Below are positions 5,723 to 11,836 of a stretch of 11,836 nt of DNA, piece by piece. A program made the translations under genes and the position numbers. This stretch comes from JBGLNJ01 sp964353405 (lineage in GTDB: Bacteria > Chloroflexota > Anaerolineae > Fen-1058): positions 1 to 11,836 of the forward strand of contig CAYGWJ010000049.1 of assembly GCA_964353405.1 (NCBI GenBank), read 5' to 3'. The notes below the pieces were generated by a model. The model was not told the DNA's origin and made no database searches. It saw only the letters and a program-made list of their open reading frames with translations. The first letter of the stretch is position 1, and each line of letters begins with the position of its first letter.

Positions 5723-7195
5723 ATGTTTACGAAGCGTATCGTATGGCCTGTGTTGGCCTGTTTCATCATAGTGTCGTTGCTCTCGAGTGCCTGTGGCGGT
5801 GCCGTGACGCCCACACCGGCGCCTGCCGCACAGCCTACAAAACCGCCCGCGGCCGAGCCAACCAAGGCCCCTGCCGCAGCGCCCACCCAAGCTCCCGCGC
5901 AGCCTGCTGCTGGCGCGTCGGTTGGAGCGAGCGAAGCGGGCGCCCGGGCGAAAGGTCTGACCTTCCTGGCGGACGCCTACGCCGGCAAGTACAAGGGCAA
6001 GAAGGTCACCATGACCGGGCCGTTTACGGATGAAGACGCCGTCAAGTTCAACAACTCGATGAAAGAATTCAAGGACAAGACGGGCATTGACATCCAGTAC
6101 GAAGGCTCGAAAGAGTTCGAGGCTTCGATCTCGGCGCAGATCCAGGGTGGCGCTCCGCCTGACATCATTGACTTTCCACAGCCGGGCTTGCTGGCGGGCT
6201 TTGCCAAGCAGGGCAAGATCGTCGAGACGACCAAGCTGATCCCGGCGAGTTGGCTGAAGGAGAACTATCTTCAGTCGTGGTTGGACATGGCGATGAAGCC
6301 TGGCTCGGATGGCAAGCCGATGATGGTGGGCGTGTGGCAGCGTTTCAACGGCAAGAGCCTGGTGTGGTATCCCAAGAAGTCGTGGGACAAGGCGGGCTAC
6401 AAGATTCCACAGACGTGGGACGAGCTGGTCAAGCTCACCGACCAGATCGCCAAGGACGGCGACACGGCGTGGTGCGTCGGCATCCAGTCCGGTGCGGCGA
6501 CGGGCTGGGCTGCCACCGACTGGACCGAGGAGATGATGTTGCGCACCACCACGTTGGAGAACTATGACAAGTGGGTGGCGGGAGAGCTCAAGTTCAGTTC
6601 GCCCGAGGTCAAGAAGGCCGTTGAGACCTTTGCCAACGTCTGGAACAATGACAAGTACGTCTACGGCGGCAAGGCCAAGATCGTCACCACCTTCTTTGGC
6701 GATGCCCCGGCGCCCATGTTCCAGGATCCGCCCAAGTGCTGGCTGCACCGGCAGGGTAACTTTATCACCTCGTTCTTCCCCAAGACGGCCAAGGCCGGCG
6801 TGGACTATGACGTGTTCTACTTCCCGCCGGTTGATCCGCAGTATGGCAAGCCGTTCCTGGTAGCGGGCGACATCATGGCGGCGACGAATGACAAGCCCGA
6901 GACGGCGGCGGTGATGCAGTACTTTTCGACGGGCGCGGGCGTCAAAGGCTGGCTGGCGGCGGGCGGCGCTCTATCACCGCACAACGACAGCAGCCTGGAC
7001 TGGTACGGCGACCCGGTCGAGCGCAAGGTGGCCGAACTCGTCAAGGGCGCCACATCGGTCCGCTTCGACGGATCGGATGTGATGCCCGGCGCAGTTGGCG
7101 CGGGCTCGTTCTGGAAGGGCATGACCGACTACTTTTCCGGCGCGGCCAACCTGGACACGGTGCTCAAAGAGATTGACGCCTCCTGGCCCAAGTAG
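5723..7195 (+). CDS. aglE: AglE-like alpha-glucoside ABC transporter substrate-binding lipoprotein
   Basis: Captures alpha-glucosides outside the membrane and hands them to the permeases encoded next. The 490-residue product has a signal sequence (KR at 4-5, hydrophobic 6-21) ending LLSSAC with Cys24 as the likely lipidated residue; Ser at -3 makes the lipobox imperfect. A low-complexity Pro/Ala/Thr linker with four octads (30-61) leads to the binding domain from about residue 78. Residues diagnostic of AglE relatives include GIDIQYEGSKEFE at 121-133, APPDIIDFPQPGLLAGFAKQGK at 144-165, KSLVWYPKK at 211-219, CVGIQSGAATGW at 251-262, CWLHRQ at 339-344 and MPGAVGAGSFWKGM at 454-467. The ATG at 5723 has AAAAGGAGA with about 8 bases spacing; an upstream GTG at 5675 would disrupt the signal peptide. 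Sugar preference (maltose, trehalose or sucrose) is inferred from the family. Confidence 0.93.
   Translation: MFTKRIVWPVLACFIIVSLLSSACGGAVTPTPAPAAQPTKPPAAEPTKAPAAAPTQAPAQPAAGASVGASEAGARAKGLTFLADAYAGKYKGKKVTMTGPFTDEDAVKFNNSMKEFKDKTGIDIQYEGSKEFEASISAQIQGGAPPDIIDFPQPGLLAGFAKQGKIVETTKLIPASWLKENYLQSWLDMAMKPGSDGKPMMVGVWQRFNGKSLVWYPKKSWDKAGYKIPQTWDELVKLTDQIAKDGDTAWCVGIQSGAATGWAATDWTEEMMLRTTTLENYDKWVAGELKFSSPEVKKAVETFANVWNNDKYVYGGKAKIVTTFFGDAPAPMFQDPPKCWLHRQGNFITSFFPKTAKAGVDYDVFYFPPVDPQYGKPFLVAGDIMAATNDKPETAAVMQYFSTGAGVKGWLAAGGALSPHNDSSLDWYGDPVERKVAELVKGATSVRFDGSDVMPGAVGAGSFWKGMTDYFSGAANLDTVLKEIDASWPK
5810..5905 (+). repeat. Four 24-base coding repeats in the lipoprotein linker
   Basis: Residues 30-61 of the binding protein read as four octads: PTPAPAAQ, PTKPPAAE, PTKAPAAA and PTQAPAQP. 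This corresponds to a degenerate 24-base tandem period. The repeats probably make a flexible tether between the lipidated Cys24 and the folded domain. Such Pro/Thr/Ala tethers are typical of Chloroflexota lipoproteins. Confidence 0.8.
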
Positions 7196-7246
7196 TAAGC
7201 CACACGAGGCGCCGATCGCCAGTGAGAGCTGAGTGAATTGCCAAAC

Positions 7247-7285
7247 CCCCTACGTCCTGCCCGTACCGTGGGCAGGACGTAGGGG
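7247..7285. repeat. Perfect 16-bp stem-loop between binding-protein and permease genes
   Basis: CCCCTACGTCCTGCCC at 7247-7262 is exactly complementary to 7270-7285, with a 7-base loop GTACCGT. It starts 51 bases after the binding-protein stop and ends 41 bases before the permease start. No U-run follows, so it is not a standard terminator. Possible roles are protection of the upstream mRNA 3' end, partial attenuation giving more binding protein than permease, or a copy of a palindromic repeat family; the CTACG/CGTAG motif near its outer ends recalls the pyk palindromes. Confidence 0.8.
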
Positions 7286-7326
7286 ACAACCAGGGTCTTG
7301 TGCTTCTTGTTGATAGGAGAACAGCC

Positions 7327-8481
7327 ATGCAAGAGCCTACTGAAGTCGAAATCGCCAGCCCCGCCATTGGACCTGCGTCCAAGAGGGCCAAGCCCTCCGG
7401 TCCCCTGGATTGGCTGGCTACCAATTTGTTTCGTATTCTCCTCTCGCTGTTCGTCCCGGTCGTGACTTTTCTCAGCCTCTATGCGGGGTTCATCTTTCTC
7501 CGCGATAGCAAGGCCCCGAAGGAAATTATCGCGATCGTGGCCATCGTCTGGGGAGTCGGCGGAGTCGCCGCGCTCTATCTGGTTTCAAACTGGCTCGTCG
7601 AGAAGCTGGGCGATGTGTGGCGCGACCGCCTGCTGCCGTTCGTCTTTGTCGGACCGGCGGTAGCGATCCTCATCTGGTACCTGGCCTTGCCCACCGTCCG
7701 CACCTTCTGGATCAGCCTGTTCGATGCCAACAACATCGGCTTTGTCGGCCTGCAGAACTATTTGGCCGTCTTTACCGACCGCAACATGTTCACGGCCTTC
7801 CGCAACAACGTGATGTGGATCGTCTTTGGCTCCACGCTCAACATTGTCTTCGGCTTGCTGATCGCCGTGCTGGCCGACCGCAGCCGCTTTGAGGGGCTTG
7901 CCAAATCGCTGATCTTTGTGCCGTATGCCATCTCGATGGTCGGGGCCGGCGTCATCTGGAATATGATCTACAACGTGAGCCCCAATGTCGGGATGCTCAA
8001 TGCCGTCTACACCGGGCTGACCGGCCGCGAACCGGTAGCGTGGACCGCTGCGGCGCAACTGCAGCCCTGGAACAACCTGTTCTTGATCGTCATCTCGATC
8101 TGGCTGCAGACGGGCTATGCTATGGTGCTGTTCTCGGCGGCGCTCAAGGGCATCCCGTCGGAGATCATGGAGGCCGGCCGGGTGGACGGCGCCAACGAAA
8201 TCCAGATCTTTTTCCAGATCATGATCCCGTACATCCAGGGCACGATCGTCGCCGTTGGGACGACGATTATCATTTTCACGCTCAAGATCTTTGACGTGGT
8301 GTGGGTCATGACGGGAGGACAGTTCAGCACGCCGGTGATTGCCACCCAGTTCTACCGGGAATACTTTACGGCGCAGAACTCGGGTTACGGCTCGGCTATT
8401 GCCATCGTGCTGTTTATGGCCGTCATCCCCGTGATGGTCTACAACCTGCGCGGGTTCCGCGAACGGGAGGCGTTCAAATGA
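7327..8481 (+). CDS. aglF: AglF-like ABC sugar permease
   Basis: First membrane subunit of a CUT1-type alpha-glucoside importer, 384 residues. About eight membrane segments are visible, near 33-58, 66-90, 103-123, 161-183, 195-215, 250-274, 303-325 and 355-373. The coupling-loop EAA motif is at 281-301 (MEAGRVDGANEIQ through IMIP), which contacts the ATPase. AglF-like landmarks include FVGLQNYLAVFTD at 139-151, NNVMWIVFGS at 160-169, KSLIFVPYAISMVGAGVIW at 193-211, PWNNLFLIVISIWLQTGY at 247-264 and LKIFDVVWVMTGG at 319-331. The ATG at 7327 has AGGAG seven bases upstream; a GTG at 7300 would add nine residues without support. The 3' end overlaps the next gene by 4 bases (ATGA), implying translational coupling. 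The first two membrane segments precede the common MalF-type core. Confidence 0.94.
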   Translation: MQEPTEVEIASPAIGPASKRAKPSGPLDWLATNLFRILLSLFVPVVTFLSLYAGFIFLRDSKAPKEIIAIVAIVWGVGGVAALYLVSNWLVEKLGDVWRDRLLPFVFVGPAVAILIWYLALPTVRTFWISLFDANNIGFVGLQNYLAVFTDRNMFTAFRNNVMWIVFGSTLNIVFGLLIAVLADRSRFEGLAKSLIFVPYAISMVGAGVIWNMIYNVSPNVGMLNAVYTGLTGREPVAWTAAAQLQPWNNLFLIVISIWLQTGYAMVLFSAALKGIPSEIMEAGRVDGANEIQIFFQIMIPYIQGTIVAVGTTIIIFTLKIFDVVWVMTGGQFSTPVIATQFYREYFTAQNSGYGSAIAIVLFMAVIPVMVYNLRGFREREAFK

Positions 8482-9593
8482 GAACCACTAGAGCAAAAGA
8501 AAAGACACGTCTGCGGATGTCGGATATCCTCGTCAACGGGGCCCTGGTACTGCTGGTGTTGGCCTGGACCATCCCCACGATTGGCCTGCTCGTTTCGTCC
8601 TTTCGTACACGCTTTGATATCCAGACCTCCGGCTGGTGGAGCTTTATTCCGCACCAGGAATTTGTCAAAGTCGAAGAGTTTGAGATACCGGCAGACCTGA
8701 ACCGCGACGGCGTCATGAACATCCGGGGCGCTCAGGGAACCTTTGAACAATTCCGCGCTGGCGTGACGACGCCGGATGGCAAGCAGCGCCTGATCTGGAT
8801 CGGCAACAAACGCCTGGGCAAGCTCGAGGTCCAGCGGCAACAGTGGACCGCGGGCTACAAATTAACGCTGGACAACTATCAGCAGGTGCTGGGCGGCAAG
8901 ACGTTCGAGATCAGACAGCCCGATGGCACGGTCGTGACCGAACAGGGCGACAACTTTATCGGGTATTTCCTGAACAGCCTGATCGTCACCGTACCGGCCA
9001 CGGTGATTCCCATCCTTATCGCGGCCTTTGCTGCCTACGGCTTTGCGTGGATGGCCTTCCCCGGCCGCAGAACGCTCTTCATCATGGTCGTGGCGCTGTT
9101 GGTGGTGCCATTGCAGATCGCCCTGGTGCCTATCCTGCGTGACTATGTCAGCCTGAACCTGAACGGCACGTTCCTGGGCATCTGGCTGGCGCACACGGGC
9201 TTTGGTCTGCCCCTGGCGACCTATCTGTTGTACAACTATATCAGCTCGCTGCCCAGGGACATTCTGGAATCGGCCTTTATTGACGGCGCGTCACACTTTA
9301 CCATCTTTAGCCGGTTGATCCTGCCGCTGTCGGTGCCGGCCCTGGCGTCCTTTGCCATCTTCCAGTTCCTGTGGGTCTGGAACGACTACCTGGTAGCGTT
9401 GATCTTTATCGGCGCCAAGCCGGACGTGCAGGTGCTCACCATGCGCATCGCCGAGATGGTTGGCTCGCGCGGCAACGACTGGCACCTGCTGACCGCCGGC
9501 GCGTTCGTCTCGATGATCCTGCCGCTGGTCGTCTTTTTCTCGCTGCAACGCTTCTTTGTGCGCGGACTGCTGGCTGGATCGGTCAAAGGCTGA
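8478..9593 (+). CDS. aglG: AglG-like ABC sugar permease with large extracytoplasmic insertion
   Basis: Second membrane subunit of the importer, 371 residues. Six membrane segments are visible, near 17-41, 160-190, 198-220, 231-252, 287-311 and 337-359. The EAA motif is at 264-283 (ESAFIDGASHFTIFSRLILP). AglG-type landmarks are TSGWWSFIP at 50-58, KLTLDNYQQVL at 128-138 and NSLIVTVPATVIPI at 166-179. An approximately 70-residue hydrophilic insertion (about 60-127) lies outside the membrane between segments 1 and 2 and includes DLNRDGVMN, which resembles an EF-hand/dockerin calcium loop. The start ATG at 8478 overlaps the previous stop and has GGGAGG at 8465-8470 with 7 bases spacing. The same frame is open further upstream inside aglF, but that extension has no membrane-protein character. 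No ATPase gene follows; the subunit must come from elsewhere. Confidence 0.94.
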   Translation: MRTTRAKEKTRLRMSDILVNGALVLLVLAWTIPTIGLLVSSFRTRFDIQTSGWWSFIPHQEFVKVEEFEIPADLNRDGVMNIRGAQGTFEQFRAGVTTPDGKQRLIWIGNKRLGKLEVQRQQWTAGYKLTLDNYQQVLGGKTFEIRQPDGTVVTEQGDNFIGYFLNSLIVTVPATVIPILIAAFAAYGFAWMAFPGRRTLFIMVVALLVVPLQIALVPILRDYVSLNLNGTFLGIWLAHTGFGLPLATYLLYNYISSLPRDILESAFIDGASHFTIFSRLILPLSVPALASFAIFQFLWVWNDYLVALIFIGAKPDVQVLTMRIAEMVGSRGNDWHLLTAGAFVSMILPLVVFFSLQRFFVRGLLAGSVKG

Positions 9594-9595
9594 TG

Positions 9596-9621
9596 CAAAT
9601 CTCAAATATCAAATCTCAAAT
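9596..9621 (+). repeat. CAAATCTCAAAT direct repeat before treS
   Basis: The 12-base word CAAATCTCAAAT occurs exactly twice, at 9596-9607 and 9610-9621, separated by AT, starting two bases after the aglG stop. It is AT-rich against GC-rich surroundings. A related tandem, CAAATTC CAAATTA at 5694-5707, precedes the binding-protein ribosome site. Function is unknown; it may be part of an interspersed repeat family. Confidence 0.7.
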
Positions 9622-9630
9622 TTAAAACCT

Positions 9631-9684
9631 GTCACCTGAGTGGAGCGCTTCGGGCGAAGGCTAAAGCGATCCGCTCAGGATGAC
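9631..9684. repeat. Imperfect inverted repeat between aglG and treS
   Basis: The left arm GTCACCTGAGTGGAGCG at 9631-9647 and the right arm CGATCCGCTCAGGATGAC at 9667-9684 are inverted copies with two substitutions and one indel. Between them CTTC-GGGC-GAAG forms a small inner hairpin. It resembles the GTCATTCTGAGCGGAGC-type repeats I associate with Chloroflexota genomes (recalled, not searched). With no U-run it is not a canonical terminator. Confidence 0.6.
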
Positions 9685-9710
9685 GCCAGGTAAAACCGCC
9701 GAGGGAGTTC

Positions 9711-11348
9711 ATGAGCCAGGATTGGTACAAAGACGCTGTCTTTTACGAAGTCTTTGTTCGAGCCTTTGCCGACAGCAACGGCGATGGGATCGGCGACCTG
9801 CCTGGGCTGATGTCCAGGTTGGACTATCTCCAGGATTTAGGCGTAGATGCGCTGTGGTTGCTGCCGATCGCACCGTCGCCGCTGCGCGATCATGGCTATG
9901 ACGTCAGCGACTATTGCAGCGTTCATCCCGACTATGGCACGCTGCAAGATTTCCGCGCGTTGGTCGCCGAGGCTCATCGGCGGGACTTGGGCATCGTCGT
10001 CGAGCTGGTCCCGAATCACACCTCGGATCAACACCCGTGGTTTCAGGCGTCGCGCGATCCCCATCATCCTGAGCATGCCAAATATCGCGACTGGTACGTG
10101 TGGAGCGAAACGGACACGCGCTATGCCGACGCTCGAATCATCTTTCTGGATTCTGAGCCATCGAACTGGACCTACGATCCGGTGCGGGGCGCATACTACT
10201 GGCATCGCTTCTTCTATCACCAACCCGATTTGAACTATGACAATCCTGAAGTCCAGCGCGCGATGCTGCGCGTCATCCAGTTCTGGATAGATCAGGGTGT
10301 GGATGGCATTCGCGTGGATGCGCCGCCGTATCTGTACGAGCGCGAAGGCACGAACTGCGAAAACCTGCCCGAGACGCACGCCTATCTCAAACGCTTGCGC
10401 GCGTTTGTGGATGCCTACGCGCCGGGCACGATGCTGCTATCGGAAGCGAATCAATGGCCGGAAGACGTTCGCCCGTACTTTGGCGATGGCGACGAGTTTC
10501 ACATGAACTTTTTCTTTCCGCTGATGCCGCGCATCTTTATGGCGTTGGCCAGGGCCGATCGCAGCCCCATCGAAGAGATCATGGCCCGTACCCCCGATCT
10601 GCCGGGCATTTGCCAGTGGGGCACTTTTCTCCGCTGCCACGACGAACTGACGCTAGAGATGGTGACACCGGACGAGCGCGAGTTCATGTGGAACGCTTAC
10701 TCGCCGGAGCCACGGATGCGGCTCAACCTGGGCATTCGCCGCCGCCTGGCTCCACTGCTCGATGGCGACCGCCGAAAAATCGAGCTGGCGAACGCCATGC
10801 TGTTCGCCTTGCCGGGCTCGCCCTTCCTTTACTATGGAGACGAGATCGGCATGGGTGACAACATCTGGTTGAACGACCGTGATGGGGTGCGCACGCCCAT
10901 GCAATGGGACAGCAGTCCCAACGCCGGCTTTTCAACTGCGCCAGCGGACAGGCTGTATGCTCCCGTGATTGACGATGCTGTTTACGGCTGCCAGCGCGTC
11001 AATGTAGCGGCTCTACGCGCCGATGCCGGCTCGCTCTGGCATACCCTGCGCAAGTTGCTGTCCGTGCGCAAAGAACATCCCGCCTTTGGTCAGGGAAGCT
11101 ACGAGTTCCTGGAATGTGAAAATCGTTCTATTCTCTCCGTGTTGCGCACTTTTAACGGAGAGACGATCCTGGCAGTGCACAACCTGTCCACGAGACCGCA
11201 GCACATTCAGTTGGATTTGCGCCGCTGGAAAGGTATGCGCGTGCGCGACCTGCTCTCCGAGCAAGTGTTCCCCAATGTGTCTGACGACGTTTACGCGCTC
11301 ACGCTGCAGCCCTACCAGTATGCCTGGCTGGCACTCGGCCTTCGGTAA
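9711..11348 (+). CDS. treS: Trehalose synthase (maltose alpha-D-glucosyltransferase)
   Basis: Isomerises maltose and trehalose by intramolecular glucosyl transfer (GH13). The 545-residue length fits stand-alone TreS without a fused maltokinase. Residues 5-50 open the TIM barrel, with a SNGDGIGD calcium-type loop at 22-29. Catalytic residues are nucleophile Asp203 in GIRVDAPPY, acid/base Glu245 in LLSEANQWPED, and Asp311 in CHDELTLEMVT. TreS-specific strings YWHRFFYHQPDLN at 163-175, EREGTNCENLPETH at 210-223, GIRRRLAPLLDGDRR at 341-355 and GDEIGMGDNIWLNDRDGVRTP at 376-396 separate it from oligo-1,6-glucosidases and amylosucrases. A C-terminal beta domain follows from about 455. Family members usually have Asn where Cys309 precedes His310. 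GAGGGAG at 9701-9707 lies only 3 bases before the ATG. A 117-base repeat-filled gap separates it from aglG. Confidence 0.95.
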   Translation: MSQDWYKDAVFYEVFVRAFADSNGDGIGDLPGLMSRLDYLQDLGVDALWLLPIAPSPLRDHGYDVSDYCSVHPDYGTLQDFRALVAEAHRRDLGIVVELVPNHTSDQHPWFQASRDPHHPEHAKYRDWYVWSETDTRYADARIIFLDSEPSNWTYDPVRGAYYWHRFFYHQPDLNYDNPEVQRAMLRVIQFWIDQGVDGIRVDAPPYLYEREGTNCENLPETHAYLKRLRAFVDAYAPGTMLLSEANQWPEDVRPYFGDGDEFHMNFFFPLMPRIFMALARADRSPIEEIMARTPDLPGICQWGTFLRCHDELTLEMVTPDEREFMWNAYSPEPRMRLNLGIRRRLAPLLDGDRRKIELANAMLFALPGSPFLYYGDEIGMGDNIWLNDRDGVRTPMQWDSSPNAGFSTAPADRLYAPVIDDAVYGCQRVNVAALRADAGSLWHTLRKLLSVRKEHPAFGQGSYEFLECENRSILSVLRTFNGETILAVHNLSTRPQHIQLDLRRWKGMRVRDLLSEQVFPNVSDDVYALTLQPYQYAWLALGLR

Positions 11349-11387
11349 CAGATCATCAGAAGTTCTCGCTTGAAAGAGGTTTCTCTC

Positions 11388-11836
11388 ATGAAATTCCCAC
11401 GTCGCAGTGGCATCTTGCTGCACCCCACGTCGCTCCCGGGCCGATTCGGCATCGGCGACCTGGGTGACGCGGCCTACCGGTTCATTGATTTTGTGGTCGC
11501 CGCCGGCCAATCCTACTGGCAGGTGCTTCCTCTCAGTCCCACCGGTTACGCCGATTCGCCCTACCAGGGCCTTTCCGCGTTTGCCGGCAATCCCATGCTC
11601 ATCAGTCCCGAAAAGCTGGTGGAGGCGGGTTATCTCTCGGCGGAGGACATGGAGGCTGGAAGTGTGCCAGTTTTCCCCGACGACCGGGTTGATTTCGGTC
11701 CGGTCATTCGCTGGAAGACCGGCTTGCTGGATCGAGCCTTTGGCAACTTTCGAGCCAGAGCCACGCATGACCAGCGAGCTGACTTTGCCCGCGTTTGCGC
11801 CGAGCATGCTTTCTGGCTGGATGATTTTGCGCTGTT
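11388..11836 (+). CDS. malQ: 4-alpha-glucanotransferase (MalQ, GH77), 3' end cut by window
   Basis: Transfers alpha-1,4-glucan segments between maltodextrins and releases glucose (amylomaltase). Only the first 149 codons are present and the frame is open to the right edge. The N-terminus is diagnostic: RRSGILLHPTSLPGRFGIGDLG at residues 5-26, the barrel start AAYRFIDFVVAAGQSYWQVLPLSPTGY at 28-54, DSPYQGLSAFAGNPMLISPEKL at 56-77, and FWLDDFAL at the cut edge. The catalytic residues lie beyond the window, so activity is inferred from family. The ATG at 11388 has AGAGG at 11375-11379 with 8 bases spacing, and lies 39 bases after treS, so the two are likely co-transcribed. The pairing suits conversion of imported maltose and maltodextrins into usable glucose and glucans. 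Confidence 0.95.
   Translation, partial: MKFPRRSGILLHPTSLPGRFGIGDLGDAAYRFIDFVVAAGQSYWQVLPLSPTGYADSPYQGLSAFAGNPMLISPEKLVEAGYLSAEDMEAGSVPVFPDDRVDFGPVIRWKTGLLDRAFGNFRARATHDQRADFARVCAEHAFWLDDFAL

Noticed and set aside
5705..6748. Long antisense open frame of 347 codons opposite the binding-protein gene
   Set aside because: It mirrors the codon bias of the GC-rich + strand gene, has arginine- and glycine-rich low-complexity content, no recognisable domain, and no space for its own expression signals.
8301..8477. Upstream extension of the AglG frame into aglF
   Set aside because: The added residues have no membrane or permease character, while ATG 8478 has a good ribosome site and the standard 4-base overlap with aglF.
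9596..9621. Start of a CRISPR array
   Set aside because: Only two 12-base units with a 2-base spacer are present; no repeat-spacer structure or cas gene.
11013..11807. Antisense open frame of 264 codons spanning the treS end and malQ
   Set aside because: Both overlapped + strand genes have clear family motifs throughout; the antisense product matches nothing I recognise.

Overview
The window is about 11.8 kb of GC-rich DNA (judged by eye) holding nine protein-coding genes, all on the + strand and tightly packed. The first and last genes are cut by the window edges. I see no tRNA, rRNA, CRISPR array or transposase gene, and no gene-free stretch longer than about 230 bases. The gene complement points to a bacterium of the Chloroflexota, probably Anaerolineae-like. 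The clues are a sugar-binding lipoprotein with a long Pro/Thr/Ala linker, a BioD/DRTGG phosphotransacetylase-family protein next to pyruvate kinase, an AglEFG-type transporter without its own ATPase, and several short palindromic repeats. This taxonomic call is inference from family resemblance.

Layout. Positions 2-4392 look like one transcription unit of central carbon metabolism: the 3' part of a BioD-like/DRTGG protein, pyruvate kinase with a C-terminal PEP-utiliser-type domain, and alpha-D-glucose phosphoglucomutase. Gaps are 9 and 29 bases. A hairpin near 4458-4487 may end this unit. A near-consensus sigma-70 promoter (TTGACA, 17-base spacer, TACAAT) at 4508-4536 then drives a LacI-family repressor gene, with a cre/LacI-like operator sitting on the expected transcription start. 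The repressor is followed by an AglE-like sugar-binding lipoprotein, AglF- and AglG-like permeases (overlapping by 4 bases), trehalose synthase (TreS) and the start of 4-alpha-glucanotransferase (MalQ).

How the genes fit together (inference). The transporter should import alpha-glucosides such as maltose, trehalose or sucrose. TreS interconverts maltose and trehalose. MalQ disproportionates maltodextrins into longer glucans and glucose. Phosphoglucomutase links glucose-1-phosphate from glucan breakdown to glucose-6-phosphate, and pyruvate kinase completes glycolysis. The LacI-type protein is the likely local sugar-responsive switch.

The most unusual features are small DNA structures rather than genes. 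Two different near-perfect palindromes (1392-1418 and 1934-1961) lie in frame inside the pyruvate kinase gene and are translated. A perfect 16-bp stem sits between the binding-protein and permease genes. A compound repeat patch lies before treS. The second permease also carries an EF-hand/dockerin-like DxNxDG loop in its large extracytoplasmic insertion. I did not find a convincing wholly new multi-gene system.
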